Assembly (NCBI RefSeq): GCF_026241855.1 | Contig: NZ_JAPJDC010000001.1 | Coordinates: 1,612,001-1,676,000, forward strand | DNA: 64,000 bases | DNA from: Curtobacterium flaccumfaciens pv. betae | GTDB lineage: Bacteria > Actinomycetota > Actinomycetes > Actinomycetales > Microbacteriaceae | Direction: 5' to 3' | Shown: piece after piece, positions 32,437-41,023 of the stretch | How the letters are laid out: each line of letters opens with the position of its first letter | How positions within the stretch are numbered: the stretch's first letter is position 1 | The notes under the pieces: model-generated | What the model was told of the DNA's origin: nothing | The model's input: only the letters and a program-made list of their open reading frames with translations | Database searches by the model: none | Program-made: the position numbers and the translations under genes

Positions 32437-33663
32437 CTAGAAGAGCTTCGCGCTCGCGCGCCGGGCACCCTCGCCGAGGGACTCGAGCTTCGCCGCGGCG
32501 ATCTGCGGGTGCACGCGGCCGCCGAGGCCGCAGTCCGTGCCGGCGATGACGCGCTCACGCCCGACCACCGACGCGAACCGCTCGATGCGCTGCGCGACGA
32601 GATCGGGGTGCTCGACGACGTTCGTGGCGTGGCCGACGACACCGGGGACGATGACCTTGCCCTCGGGCAGGGTGACGTCCTGCCAGACGGTCCACTCGTG
32701 CTCGTGGCGGGCGTTCGCGGCCTCGAACGAGTACGCGCCGGCGTCGATGTCGAGCATCAGGTCGACGATGTGGCGGAGCTCGATGTCGGTGGTGTGCGGG
32801 CCGTGCCAGGAACCCCAGCACAGGTGGAAGCGCACGCGGCTGGTGTCGAGGCCCCGCAGCGCGTGGTTGAGCGCCTCGACACGGACGCGGGTGAAGGCGC
32901 GGTAGTCCTCGATGCTCGGCTCGGGGTTGATCTGGTCCCAGTTCTCGGCGATCGAGGGGTCGTCGATCTGCAGCACGAGGCCGGCGTCGAGGATCGTCGT
33001 GTACTCCTCGCGCAGGGCGTCGGCCCATGCCCAGATGTGTTCTTCCTCCGTCGCGTAGTACTCGTTCGCGATGCGGGCGGCGGAACCGGGGGAGAGCGCC
33101 GTGATGAAGCCGTTGTCCGCGCCGGCGGCCTCGACCGCGTGCTTGAGGTTCGCGGCGTCGGTGGCCGCGGCCTCGTGGCCGGTGTAGGTGATCGGGCCGG
33201 TGGTGGTCGGGAACGCGGTGGCGTTCTTGCCGGTGCCGATGCCCGACTCGGGGTCGGTGTAGGCGTCGTGGAAGATCGTCCAGTCGCGGCGGTCCGGGAA
33301 GCTCGTGAGCCGGATGTTCCCCGGCGTGGACCGGACCGGCTGCTGCGAGAAGATGTTCTCGTCGGTCAGGCTCAGGCCGCTGACGCGCTGGAACGAGTAG
33401 CCCCACCAGGCGCCGTAGTCGACGCTGTTCGACATCGCCTTGCCGAACTCGCCGTCGCCGGGCTGCGTGATGCCGAGCGCGGTCTGCCGGGCGACGACGT
33501 CGTCGACGGCCGCGCTCGTCAGGGCCCGGACCTCGTCGGTGGTCTCGAGCGTGAAGCCGTCGGCGGCCACGGGCCGTGCGGCGTTCGCGGCGATGAGCTC
33601 CGGGGTGCGGGGGAGCGATCCGGCGGTGGTGGCCTGGATGCGGTCGGTGTTCTCGAAGGGCAT
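32437..33663 (-). CDS. Cobalamin-independent methionine synthase-like (MetE C-terminal domain) protein
   Basis: The 408-residue protein resembles only the catalytic C-terminal half of MetE: TTAGSLPRTPEL at the start, LGITQPGDGEFGKAM, a cysteine in HLCWGSWHGPH, and the late zinc-site GTDCGLGGRVHP. Full MetE is about 750 residues. Such single-domain proteins transfer methyl groups from a corrinoid or other donor, or have diverged substrates. ATG 33663 has GAGAGGAAG upstream. Confidence 0.85.
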   Translation of the reverse strand: MPFENTDRIQATTAGSLPRTPELIAANAARPVAADGFTLETTDEVRALTSAAVDDVVARQTALGITQPGDGEFGKAMSNSVDYGAWWGYSFQRVSGLSLTDENIFSQQPVRSTPGNIRLTSFPDRRDWTIFHDAYTDPESGIGTGKNATAFPTTTGPITYTGHEAAATDAANLKHAVEAAGADNGFITALSPGSAARIANEYYATEEEHIWAWADALREEYTTILDAGLVLQIDDPSIAENWDQINPEPSIEDYRAFTRVRVEALNHALRGLDTSRVRFHLCWGSWHGPHTTDIELRHIVDLMLDIDAGAYSFEAANARHEHEWTVWQDVTLPEGKVIVPGVVGHATNVVEHPDLVAQRIERFASVVGRERVIAGTDCGLGGRVHPQIAAAKLESLGEGARRASAKLF

Positions 33664-33801
33664 GCGCTGCCTTCCTCTCGATGGGTGCGGACTGTCGGGA
33701 GTCGGGGGCCGCGCGCGAGGCTTCGCGGTGCGCTGCAGTGCCACTCTGCCACGAGGGGTCCGGCCCGTTACGTTCCGCGACCACGGCTTCGTGCGGACGC
33801 C

Positions 33802-33843
33802 GAACGACGGGGTCGATGTCGTACGACACCGACTCGGTCGCCT
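33802..33843. repeat. 42-bp palindrome family, copy 1 (degenerate right arm)
   Basis: Starts GAACGACGGGGTCGATGTCG and is centred on GTCGTACGAC; the last eight bases no longer pair. Confidence 0.55.
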
Positions 33844-33874
33844 GTTGCGTGCGCGGACAGTTGCAGGCGCGTGC

Positions 33875-33916
33875 GAACGACAGGATCGATGTCGTACGAC
33901 GTCGACGGTGTCGTTC
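33875..33916. repeat. 42-bp palindrome family, copy 2
   Basis: GAACGACA ... TGTCGTTC around the centre GTCGTACGAC; nearly perfect over 42 bp. Confidence 0.8.
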
Positions 33917-34053
33917 CTCGTCGACCAGCCCACCGCCCGCCCCCGCGCACACAACGGCCCGCGCGCGCCGGCCACCGCCCGCCCGCACGACCCCCGCCGA
34001 CGTACGGCGACACGATCGTCGCGCCGCCGGGCCACGCGTCGTACGGTCGACCC

Positions 34054-34893
34054 ATGAGCACGACGACCCCGGCGAACGCCACGACCCCGACCACCACGAC
34101 CGCACCGACCTTCGCCGAGTCGTGGACGACGTGGCACGACGACCACGAGCAGGCCCGAGCGAGCGAGCACGGGTTCCTCGCGATCACCAGCATCCGTTGG
34201 CTCACCGCCACGCCGGAACGCTTCGAGGACGCACCGGGCAGCTGGTCGACGGACGAGGACGGCCCGGTGGTCGCACTGGCCGAGGACGAGACGATCGAGG
34301 TCGACGGGCAGCAGGTCACCGGGACGCACCGGTTCGGCCCGCTGCCCGAGCGCTCGAGCACGAACGTGGTGTGGCGCGACGGCGAGGAGACCGTGGTGAT
34401 CGAGGTCGCCCGGCGAGGCGGCAGCGACCTGCTGCGCCCGCGACACCCGTCGAACCCGACCCGCGTCGGCTACCACGGCACCCCGGCGTACGCCCCCGCT
34501 GAGCACTTCGTCGTGGACGCGCACTTCGAGCCGTTCGACACCCCGCGCGAGGTCACCGTGGGCAGCGTCGTCGACGGCCTGCTGCACGTGTACGAGGCCC
34601 CCGGCGTCCTGACGTTCGACCTCGACGGGCCGCGGTCGCTCCTGGCGTTCAACGGGCACGCCGGCGGCCTGCACGTGCTGTTCACCGACCGCACGAGCGG
34701 AGTCACGACGTATGCGGCGAACCGGAGTCTCGACATCGCCGCACCGGATGCCGACGGTGCAACCCGCATCGACTTCAACCGGTCGACGAACCTGCCGTGC
34801 GCGTACACCCCGCACGCGACCTGCCCGCTGCCGCCCGCCGAGAACCGGCTCGACGTGGCGATCGAGGCGGGCGAGCAACTACCCGCAGCCTGA
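34054..34893 (+). CDS. DUF1684 protein
   Basis: The 279-residue protein matches DUF1684: FLAITSIRWLTATPERFEDA near residue 48, VVWRDGEETVVIEVAR, FEPFDTPREVTVGSV and the late YAANRSLDIAAP with IDFNRSTNLPCAYTPHATC. This final block, rich in Asn, Pro and Cys, is the family hallmark. It is cytosolic and of unknown function. TACGGT lies 6 nt before ATG 34054, so the mRNA is probably leaderless. Confidence 0.88.
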   Translation: MSTTTPANATTPTTTTAPTFAESWTTWHDDHEQARASEHGFLAITSIRWLTATPERFEDAPGSWSTDEDGPVVALAEDETIEVDGQQVTGTHRFGPLPERSSTNVVWRDGEETVVIEVARRGGSDLLRPRHPSNPTRVGYHGTPAYAPAEHFVVDAHFEPFDTPREVTVGSVVDGLLHVYEAPGVLTFDLDGPRSLLAFNGHAGGLHVLFTDRTSGVTTYAANRSLDIAAPDADGATRIDFNRSTNLPCAYTPHATCPLPPAENRLDVAIEAGEQLPAA

Positions 34894-34961
34894 CCGCGGA
34901 GCACGCGCGGCCGCCGGGCGCGCACCGACGCAGCCGACCCGTCCACGAGAATGGGGGAGCC

Positions 34962-35984
34962 ATGCCACGACCCACCTCCCGCATCCCGCTCAACACCCTC
35001 GCCGTCCCGTTCGGCCTCGCCGGCTTCGCCGAGACGTGGTCGTACGCCGCCCCCGTGCTGCACCTGCCCACCGTGGTGCCGCAGGTGTTCTGGGCGATCG
35101 CGGCCGTCGCGTGGGTGTGGCTGCTCGGTGCGCACGCCGTCCGGGGCGCACGCGTCAGCGAACGGCTCGTCGACCAGCTCCGCCACCCGGCGCAGGGGCC
35201 GATCGCCGCGCTCGTGCCCGCGACCGCGATGCTGCTCGGCGTCGACCTCGCGCGGTTCGCCCCCGTCGCCGGGCAGGTCGTGGTGCTCGCCGCCGTGGCC
35301 ACCGCGGCCGGCTTCGCCGCCTGGCTGCTGAGCACCTGGTTCGAGGGCCGACTCGCCCTGGAGTCCGTGCACGGCGGCTACCTGCTGCCGACCGTCGCCG
35401 CGGCGCTGGTCGCCTCGGTCGCCACACACGAGGTCGGCGTCGGCTGGCTCTCCTGGCCGGCCCTCGGCGTCGGCGTGTTCTTCTGGGGCGTCATGACCGG
35501 CCTGCTGCTCATCCGGCTGGCGTTCCGACCGGCGCTGCCGGGGCCGCTCGTGCCGACGATGGCGATCCTGGTCGCGCCGCCGGCGGTCGCCACCCTGTCG
35601 GTGTTCGCCCTCACCGACGGCGCTGTCACCCTGCCCGTGCAGGCCATCGCGGGCCTCGGCGTCCTGATGGTCCTCGTGCAGCTGGCCCTGCTGCCGCGGT
35701 ACGTCCGCCTGGCGTTCTCGCTCGGGTTCTGGTCGTTCGTGTTCCCGGCCGCCGCGGTCGCCACCGCCGCAGTGGAGTGGTTCCGGGCACTCGCGCTGCC
35801 GTCCGCCTGGATCCCCACCGCCGCGTTGCTGGCGCTGCTGAGCGTGCTCGTCGCGGTCGTCGGTGCCCGCTCGATCGGTCTCGCCGTGCACCACCTGCTC
35901 GGGCAGGCCGAGCGGACCCTGCACGACGCCGACGACGAGGACGCCGCCCCCGGCCCGGTGACGGGCGCGACCCGCGTGGTCTGA
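34962..35984 (+). CDS. TehA/SLAC1-family anion channel or transporter
   Basis: The 340-residue protein has ten hydrophobic helices and the SLAC1/TDT hallmarks: PFGLAGFAETWS in helix 1, and FEGRLALESVHGGYLLPTV with conserved aromatic/proline positions. The family moves tellurite, malate or other anions. ATG 34962 has a GGGGGAG site. It is convergent with the histidine phosphatase. Confidence 0.82.
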   Translation: MPRPTSRIPLNTLAVPFGLAGFAETWSYAAPVLHLPTVVPQVFWAIAAVAWVWLLGAHAVRGARVSERLVDQLRHPAQGPIAALVPATAMLLGVDLARFAPVAGQVVVLAAVATAAGFAAWLLSTWFEGRLALESVHGGYLLPTVAAALVASVATHEVGVGWLSWPALGVGVFFWGVMTGLLLIRLAFRPALPGPLVPTMAILVAPPAVATLSVFALTDGAVTLPVQAIAGLGVLMVLVQLALLPRYVRLAFSLGFWSFVFPAAAVATAAVEWFRALALPSAWIPTAALLALLSVLVAVVGARSIGLAVHHLLGQAERTLHDADDEDAAPGPVTGATRVV

Positions 35985-36014
35985 CGAGCGGCGCGGTCGG
36001 GCCGCGCAGGCGGC

Positions 36015-36055
36015 GGACGGGAGGCCCGTGGCGGCCCCGCCCCGCGCCTCCCGTC
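36015..36055. repeat. REP-like element, copy 5
   Basis: GGACGGGAGGC ... GCGCCTCCCGTC between convergent genes; its last bases are part of the phosphatase stop codon. Confidence 0.7.
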
Positions 36056-36614
36056 AGGTCGCGGGGACGCGTCTCCAGCCGCTGGTCGCCCGCCAGGCGG
36101 GCGCGTCGAAGCGGAAGACGCTGCCCATGCCGGGCTGGTCGAGGGCGCGCGTGATCGGGACGCCGCGCAGGTGGGCCAGGAGCAGCGCGCCGACCGCACC
36201 GTGCGACACGATCGTGAGGTCGCCGGTGGCGCAGTGCCGGCGGACGGCCGCGACGATGCGCTCCTGGGCGTCGATCGCCCGCTCCCAGCCGCGGACCGAC
36301 TGCTCGGGTCGGGCGAAGAACGCGTCGACGACGGCCTCGAACTCGGACGGCGGCAGGTAGCCGGTCGCGCTCCGGTCGATCTCGCCCAGCAGTGGTTCGT
36401 GCTCGACCGGCAGTCCGACGGCGCTGGCGAGCAGGTCGGCGGTCTCGACGGCCTTGCGCTCGGTGCTCGAGACGATCCGCCGGGAGCCCGGTGTCCAGGC
36501 GAGCCGGTGTGCGGCGGCGGCCCGGACGCGGCCCTCGGGCGACAGCCCCCACGACTCGATCGGGACCGCGGGGTCGACCACCACTTCAGCGTGGGTCAGG
36601 AACGACGAGACCAT
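36054..36614 (-). CDS. Histidine phosphatase superfamily protein
   Basis: The 186-residue protein is a branch-1 histidine phosphatase: FLTHAEVVVDP in place of the usual RHG motif (the histidine is kept, the arginine is Thr), IVSSTERKAVETADLLA, E-I-D in LLGEIDRSATG and the second histidine in IVSHGAVGALL. Loss of the first Arg may lower activity. A GAGGAT hexamer lies 6 nt before ATG 36614. Confidence 0.82.
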   Translation of the reverse strand: MVSSFLTHAEVVVDPAVPIESWGLSPEGRVRAAAAHRLAWTPGSRRIVSSTERKAVETADLLASAVGLPVEHEPLLGEIDRSATGYLPPSEFEAVVDAFFARPEQSVRGWERAIDAQERIVAAVRRHCATGDLTIVSHGAVGALLLAHLRGVPITRALDQPGMGSVFRFDAPAWRATSGWRRVPAT

Positions 36615-36668
36615 CCGGCGATCCTCGCACGGTGCGAGGTGCGCCCCGGCCCCGTCCCCGGCCCGTCT

Positions 36669-36731
36669 GGTGCGAGGTTGTCCACTCCGTGCCCGGTCTG
36701 TTCCGACGCACCGAGTGGACAACCTCGCACC
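36669..36731. repeat. Long inverted repeat
   Basis: GGTGCGAGGTTGTCCACTC (36669-36687) and its exact complement at 36713-36731 form 19-bp arms around 25 bp. It lies between divergent promoters (histidine phosphatase and monooxygenase operon). Two direct copies of GACGCCTCGCGCCGCCCGC follow at about 36737-36776. Confidence 0.75.
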
Positions 36732-36811
36732 GAGCGACGCCTCGCGCCGCCCGCGACGCCTCGCGCCGCCCGCCCGCCGCGCGTCACACGGCGACACCGT
36801 CGGTCACGTTC

Positions 36812-36820
36812 CGCAACACC
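36812..36820. promoter_or_regulatory. CGCAACACC motif before the monooxygenase operon
   Basis: The 9-mer lies just upstream of TTCGCC (36823-36828), which is 17 bp from the -10 TAGCGT (36846-36851). The same 9-mer occurs twice before the ABC operon at 44 kb. Confidence 0.4.
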
Positions 36821-36857
36821 GCTTCGCCGCCCGGCCGAACCGTCCTAGCGTCGCCCC

Positions 36858-38084
36858 ATGACCGTGCCCGACCGCATCACCCTCGTCACCGCGCTGCAGG
36901 GCGCCGGCTGGCATCCCGCCGCCTGGCGCGCCGCCGGCTCGGCAGCGCACCGGCTCACGAGCCTCCGGCACTGGCGCGACGTCGTCGTCGAGCAGGACCG
37001 GCTCGGAGTCGACGCCGTCACCCTCGAGGACTCCTTCACCGCCGGCCCCACCGACCCCGACGGCGACCTCGACACGTCGACCGTCGTCGGCCGCCTCGAC
37101 GCGCTCCTCGTCGCGAGCGCGGTCGCCCCCGCGACCCGCGCGATCGGTCTGGTGCCGACCGTCTCGGTGACGCACACCGAACCGTTCCACGTCGCCACGG
37201 GCCTCCAGACCCTCGACCACGTCTCACTGGGGCGAGCCGGGTGGCGGATCCAGGTGAGCCCGACGACCCGCGAGGCCGCGCTGTTCGGCCGCCGACCCGG
37301 CGGCGACGACGCGGCCACGCTGTTCGACGAGGCCCGCGAGGTCGCCGAGGTCGTCTCCCGCCTCTGGGACAGCTGGGACGACGACGCGATCATCCGCGAC
37401 GTCACGACCGGCCGCTTCATCGACCGCGACCGCATCCACAACGCGGCGTTCTCCGGTTCGTTCGTCTCGGTGCACGGCGCGTCGATCGTGCCGCGGTCGC
37501 CGCAGGGACGGCCGCCGGTGTTCGCGCTGGCACACCGCGCCGACGCGGCAGCGCTGGCCGTGGACGCCGCGGACGTCGCGCTGGTCACGCCCGGGTTCGA
37601 CGGCCTGGAGGCGCAGGACGCGTTGGCACTCGTCCGTGACGCCGAGCAGACGGCCGGGTCCGACCTCCGTCGTCCGGTCCTCGCGGACCTCGCGGTGCTC
37701 ATCGGGTCGTCGCCGGCAGCCGCCGCCGACGAGCTCGCCGCACTCGACGCGGCAGCCGGTACCCGGTACGCCGCCGGCTCCGGGTCGGACACGTCCGTCC
37801 TCGCGACGACGGTGCCGGACCTCGTGGCACGGATCGGGGACCTGCGGGCCCTCGGGTACGCCGGCGTCCGGCTCCGTCCGCTGCGCATTCCGATCGACTC
37901 GACCGCCATCGCCAGGCAGCTCGTCCCGGCGCTCGTCACCGCGGGGCTCCGCGCCGACGTGGCGTCCCGTCCCACCGCCGACCTGCGCACGCGGCTCGGC
38001 ATCGCGCCGGCGGTCAGTCGGTACGCGCGTCCTGCCGTCACCGGTGCCGGTGTCGGTTCCGTCTCCTCGGGGGTCTCAGCATGA
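36858..38084 (+). CDS. LLM-class flavin-dependent oxidoreductase 1
   Basis: The 408-residue luciferase-like monooxygenase has LEDSFTAGPTDPDGD, VVGRLDALLVASAVAPATRA and VATGLQTLDHVSLGRAGWRI, the flavin-binding face of the family. The C-terminus is long and Ala-rich. It would use FMNH2 and O2 to open an organosulfur or amine substrate. TAGCGT lies 6 nt before ATG. Its stop overlaps the next start (ATGA). Confidence 0.88.
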   Translation: MTVPDRITLVTALQGAGWHPAAWRAAGSAAHRLTSLRHWRDVVVEQDRLGVDAVTLEDSFTAGPTDPDGDLDTSTVVGRLDALLVASAVAPATRAIGLVPTVSVTHTEPFHVATGLQTLDHVSLGRAGWRIQVSPTTREAALFGRRPGGDDAATLFDEAREVAEVVSRLWDSWDDDAIIRDVTTGRFIDRDRIHNAAFSGSFVSVHGASIVPRSPQGRPPVFALAHRADAAALAVDAADVALVTPGFDGLEAQDALALVRDAEQTAGSDLRRPVLADLAVLIGSSPAAAADELAALDAAAGTRYAAGSGSDTSVLATTVPDLVARIGDLRALGYAGVRLRPLRIPIDSTAIARQLVPALVTAGLRADVASRPTADLRTRLGIAPAVSRYARPAVTGAGVGSVSSGVSA

Positions 38085-39466
38085 GCGCCAAGCGTCTGGT
38101 CCACCTCGCCGCCCACTTCCCGGGCGTCAACAACACCACCGTCTGGAGCGACGACCGCGCCGAGAGCCAGATCGCGTTCTCGTCGTTCGAGCACTTCGCC
38201 CGGAACGCCGAGCGTGGGTTCTTCGACTTCCTGTTCCTCGCCGAGGGGCTACGGCTCCGCGAGCAGAAGGGCCGCATTCACGACCTCGACGTCGTCGGGC
38301 GTCCGAACACGCTCGCGATCCTCGCCGCCCTCGCCGGCGTCACCGAGCACATCGGCCTGGTCGGCACCCTGCAGACCACGTTCAACGAGCCGGTGGAGCT
38401 GGCGAAGCAGCTCGCCACCCTCGACCACCTGACCGACGGCCGCGCCGGCTGGAACGTCGTGACGAGCTCGGACGCGTTCCACGGTGCGAACTTCCGCCGT
38501 GGGGGATTCCTCGACCACGCCGACCGGTACACGCGAGCCGCCGAGTTCGTGGAGCTGTCGCGCGAACTCTGGGACTCGTGGGAGTCGGACGCGATCGTGG
38601 CGAACGGGTCGGGCGCCGCCGGGACCCTGGCCGCCGGGGCCTTCGCCGATCGCTCCCGCATCCACGACGTCGACCACCACGGCCCGCAGTTCGACGTGAC
38701 CGGCACGTTCCCGGTGCCGCGCAGCCCCCAGCGGCACCCGGTGATCGTGCAGGCGGGTGACTCCGACGAGGGTCGCGACCTCGCCGCCGGGCACGCCGAG
38801 GTGATCTTCTCGCTGCACACCGAGTTCGACGACGCACGGAGCTTCTACGGCGACGTGACCGAGCGACTCGAACGGGTCGGACGGTCGAAGGACGAGCTGC
38901 TGATCCTGCCCGGCGCGACCTTCGTGCTCGGCGAAACGGCGGACGAGGCCGAGGAACGTTCCCGGGCGATCCGCCGCGCCCAGGTCAGCCCGGCGACGGC
39001 GATCGCGTTCCTCGAACAGGTGTGGAACCGTGACCTGTCGTCGTACGACGTCGACGGGCCGTTGCCCTCGATCGAGCCGGACCTGGAGGGCGCCGACATC
39101 ACCCGTGGCCGCGTCCGTCACACCCGCGACGTCCCCGCCCTGGTGCAGTCCTGGCGGGACCTCGCCGCGGCCGAACACCTGTCGATCCGTGACCTGGTCA
39201 TCCGGGTTTCGACCCGCGGCGGCTTCGTCGGGACGCCCGCACACATCGCCGCCGAGATCGACCGGTACGTGCAGGAGCGCGCCACCGACGGGTTCGTCGT
39301 CGTGCCGCACACCAACCCGTACGGGCTCGACGAGTTCGTCGACCGGGTCGTCCCGCTGCTGCAGGAGCGCGGCGTGTACCGGCAGTCGTACGACGAGGGC
39401 GCCACGCTCCGCCAGACGCTCGACCTGCCCGGACGGGTCCTCGACCGGCAGCGGGTGCTCGCATGA
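38081..39466 (+). CDS. LLM-class monooxygenase 2, NtaA/SnaA/DszA/DmoA type
   Basis: The 461-residue enzyme belongs to the large NtaA/DszA subgroup: FFDFLFLAEGLRLR, THIGLVGTLQTTFNEP-like segment, LATLDHLTDGRAGWNVVTSS and PVPRSPQRHPVIVQAGDS. The group includes nitrilotriacetate and dimethylsulfide monooxygenases. It overlaps both neighbours by 4 bp (ATGA), so the three are translated together. Confidence 0.9.
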   Translation: MSAKRLVHLAAHFPGVNNTTVWSDDRAESQIAFSSFEHFARNAERGFFDFLFLAEGLRLREQKGRIHDLDVVGRPNTLAILAALAGVTEHIGLVGTLQTTFNEPVELAKQLATLDHLTDGRAGWNVVTSSDAFHGANFRRGGFLDHADRYTRAAEFVELSRELWDSWESDAIVANGSGAAGTLAAGAFADRSRIHDVDHHGPQFDVTGTFPVPRSPQRHPVIVQAGDSDEGRDLAAGHAEVIFSLHTEFDDARSFYGDVTERLERVGRSKDELLILPGATFVLGETADEAEERSRAIRRAQVSPATAIAFLEQVWNRDLSSYDVDGPLPSIEPDLEGADITRGRVRHTRDVPALVQSWRDLAAAEHLSIRDLVIRVSTRGGFVGTPAHIAAEIDRYVQERATDGFVVVPHTNPYGLDEFVDRVVPLLQERGVYRQSYDEGATLRQTLDLPGRVLDRQRVLA

Positions 39467-40605
39467 GCCCGGTCCCGCTCTCCGTCCTCGACCTCGTGCC
39501 GGTGAGCAGCGGGTCGACCCCCGCCGAGGCCCTGGCGAACACGGTCGACCTCGCGCAGCGTGCCGAACGTGCCGGGTACGCCCGGTACTGGCTGGCCGAG
39601 CACCACCTGAACCCCGGGGTCGCCGGCAGCGCACCGACGATCGTCATCGGTGCGGTCGCCGCCGCCACCTCGACCATCCGGGTCGGCAGCGCCGCGACCC
39701 TGGTCGGCAACGTCCGCGGGCTGCAGATCGCCGAGACCTTCGGCACGCTCGCCGCGCTGTACGGGCCGCGCATCGACCTCGGGCTCGGCCGCTCAGGAGC
39801 ACCAGCACCCGGCACCCCGAAGCCGCCGTCGCTCGCCCCGCGGACCGACCAGGTCGTCGACGGCCTGCTCGTCCCCGCGCCGTTCGAGTTCCGCATCGCG
39901 CCGGGCAGCCGGTTCGCCCTGCAGGGGGAGCTGCTCGGCCGGGTGCCGGGCGACGTCGACCGGTTCGCGGACGAACTCGACCTGATCCGCGGCCTGTTCG
40001 CGGGCACGTGGTCGCGGGACGGCGCGGTGATCGAGGCCCCGCCGTCCGCGGGCGCAGCCGTCGAGCTGTGGATCCACGGCTCCACCGGCGGCGAGAGTGC
40101 CCGGATCGCCGGCGCGCTCGGCCTGCCGTACGGCGCGAACTACCACACGTCGCCCGGCACGGTCCTGGCGTCGGTGCAGGCCTACCGCGACGCGTTCTGC
40201 CCGGGCGTGCTCGACGCGCCGCACGCCATCGTGTCGGCCGACGTGCTCGTGGCGCCGACCGCGGCCGAGGCGGACCAGCTCGGGACCGGGTACGCCCAGT
40301 GGGTGCACTCGATCCGCTCCGGCGTCGGGGCGATCGAGTACCCCACCCCGGACGAGGCTCGAGCGGCGCGGCTGCCGGACGATGCCGCCGCGTCGGTGGC
40401 GGACCGGCTCGCGACGAGATTCGTCGGCGACCCGGCACACGTCGCGGAACGGCTCGAGACGCTCCGACGGGTCACGGGAGCGGACGAGTTGCTCGTCACG
40501 ACGATCGCGCACGACCACGACGCCCGGGTGCGCTCCTACGAGCTGCTCGCCGCGGAGTGGGCGGCGCGCGCCGACCTGCGGGAGCCGGCGGCCGCCGCGC
40601 GCTGA
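39463..40605 (+). CDS. LLM-class flavin-dependent oxidoreductase 3 (MsnO8-like)
   Basis: The 380-residue protein starts with SVLDLVPVSSGSTPAEAL and has YWLAEHHLNPGVAGSAPTI and IRVGSAATLVGNVRGLQIAE, as in MsnO8-type members. Last gene of the operon. A 20-bp-arm palindrome begins 9 bp after its stop (40614) and may end transcription. Confidence 0.88.
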   Translation: MSPVPLSVLDLVPVSSGSTPAEALANTVDLAQRAERAGYARYWLAEHHLNPGVAGSAPTIVIGAVAAATSTIRVGSAATLVGNVRGLQIAETFGTLAALYGPRIDLGLGRSGAPAPGTPKPPSLAPRTDQVVDGLLVPAPFEFRIAPGSRFALQGELLGRVPGDVDRFADELDLIRGLFAGTWSRDGAVIEAPPSAGAAVELWIHGSTGGESARIAGALGLPYGANYHTSPGTVLASVQAYRDAFCPGVLDAPHAIVSADVLVAPTAAEADQLGTGYAQWVHSIRSGVGAIEYPTPDEARAARLPDDAAASVADRLATRFVGDPAHVAERLETLRRVTGADELLVTTIAHDHDARVRSYELLAAEWAARADLREPAAAAR

Positions 40606-40613
40606 CCGACGCG

Positions 40614-40655
40614 GAACGACTCCGTCGCTGTCGTCCGACAGCGACGGAGTCGTTC
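40614..40655. repeat. 42-bp palindrome family, copy 3 (perfect)
   Basis: GAACGACTCCGTCGCTGTCG and its exact complement flank a 2-bp centre (TC). It could also be the terminator of the monooxygenase operon. Confidence 0.85.
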
Positions 40656-40729
40656 GTGCGCGCAGCGCACGGTGCGGGCCGGGCACGGGGTGCGGAACCG
40701 GGCACGGGGTGCGGAACCGGGCACGGTAC

Positions 40730-40771
40730 GGCCTGGAGGCACGGTGCCAGGCCGCCACGGGCCTCCCGTCC
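40730..40771. repeat. REP-like element, copy 6
   Basis: GGCCTGGAGGC ... GGGCCTCCCGTCC, 42 bp. Confidence 0.75.
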
Positions 40772-40837
40772 GCACCGTGGTGGCGTCGCGGACCCGTCCC
40801 GTGTTCCGGGGCGAGCACAGCTCGAGTGGTGCGTCCC

Positions 40838-40879
40838 GAGCGACATCGTCGCAGTCGTACGACGTCGACATCGTCGTTC
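40838..40879. repeat. 42-bp palindrome family, copy 4
   Basis: GAGCGACATCGTCG ... ACATCGTCGTTC around the centre GTCGTACGAC, 42 bp, a few mismatches. Confidence 0.75.
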
Positions 40880-40910
40880 CTGCTCGTCCGCGAAAGCCCG
40901 CGCACGCAAC

Positions 40911-40952
40911 GAGCGACACCACCGAGGTCGTACGACCTCGACGGTGTCGCTC
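40911..40952. repeat. 42-bp palindrome family, copy 5
   Basis: GAGCGACACC ... GGTGTCGCTC around the centre GGTCGTACGACC, 42 bp. The arms differ from copies 2-4 but still pair. Confidence 0.82.
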
Positions 40953-41023
40953 TGCATCAGCACCAAGCACGAGCACCAGGCATCAGCACCAGGCCCCGAT
41001 GCGCCGAACCGGGGCGCGCGGCC

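Larger units (their letters stand above)
33664..34053. other. Divergent intergenic region with two 42-bp palindromes
   Basis: No gene seen. It holds the palindromes at 33802 and 33875 (listed separately) and, at 34042-34047, the TACGGT hexamer that precedes the DUF1684 gene by 6 nt. Confidence 0.5.
40606..41023. other. Convergent intergenic repeat island
   Basis: No gene seen. It contains palindromes at 40614, 40838 and 40911, REP copy 6 at 40730, three tandem 19-bp units of GGGCACGGGGTGCGGAACC (about 40677-40725) and short CACCAGGC direct repeats near 40970-41010. Confidence 0.7.

Noticed and set aside
36858..40605. Assigning the monooxygenases to nitrilotriacetate or dimethylsulfide breakdown
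   Set aside because: The subgroup covers many substrates and no partner flavin reductase or transporter of known specificity is adjacent.
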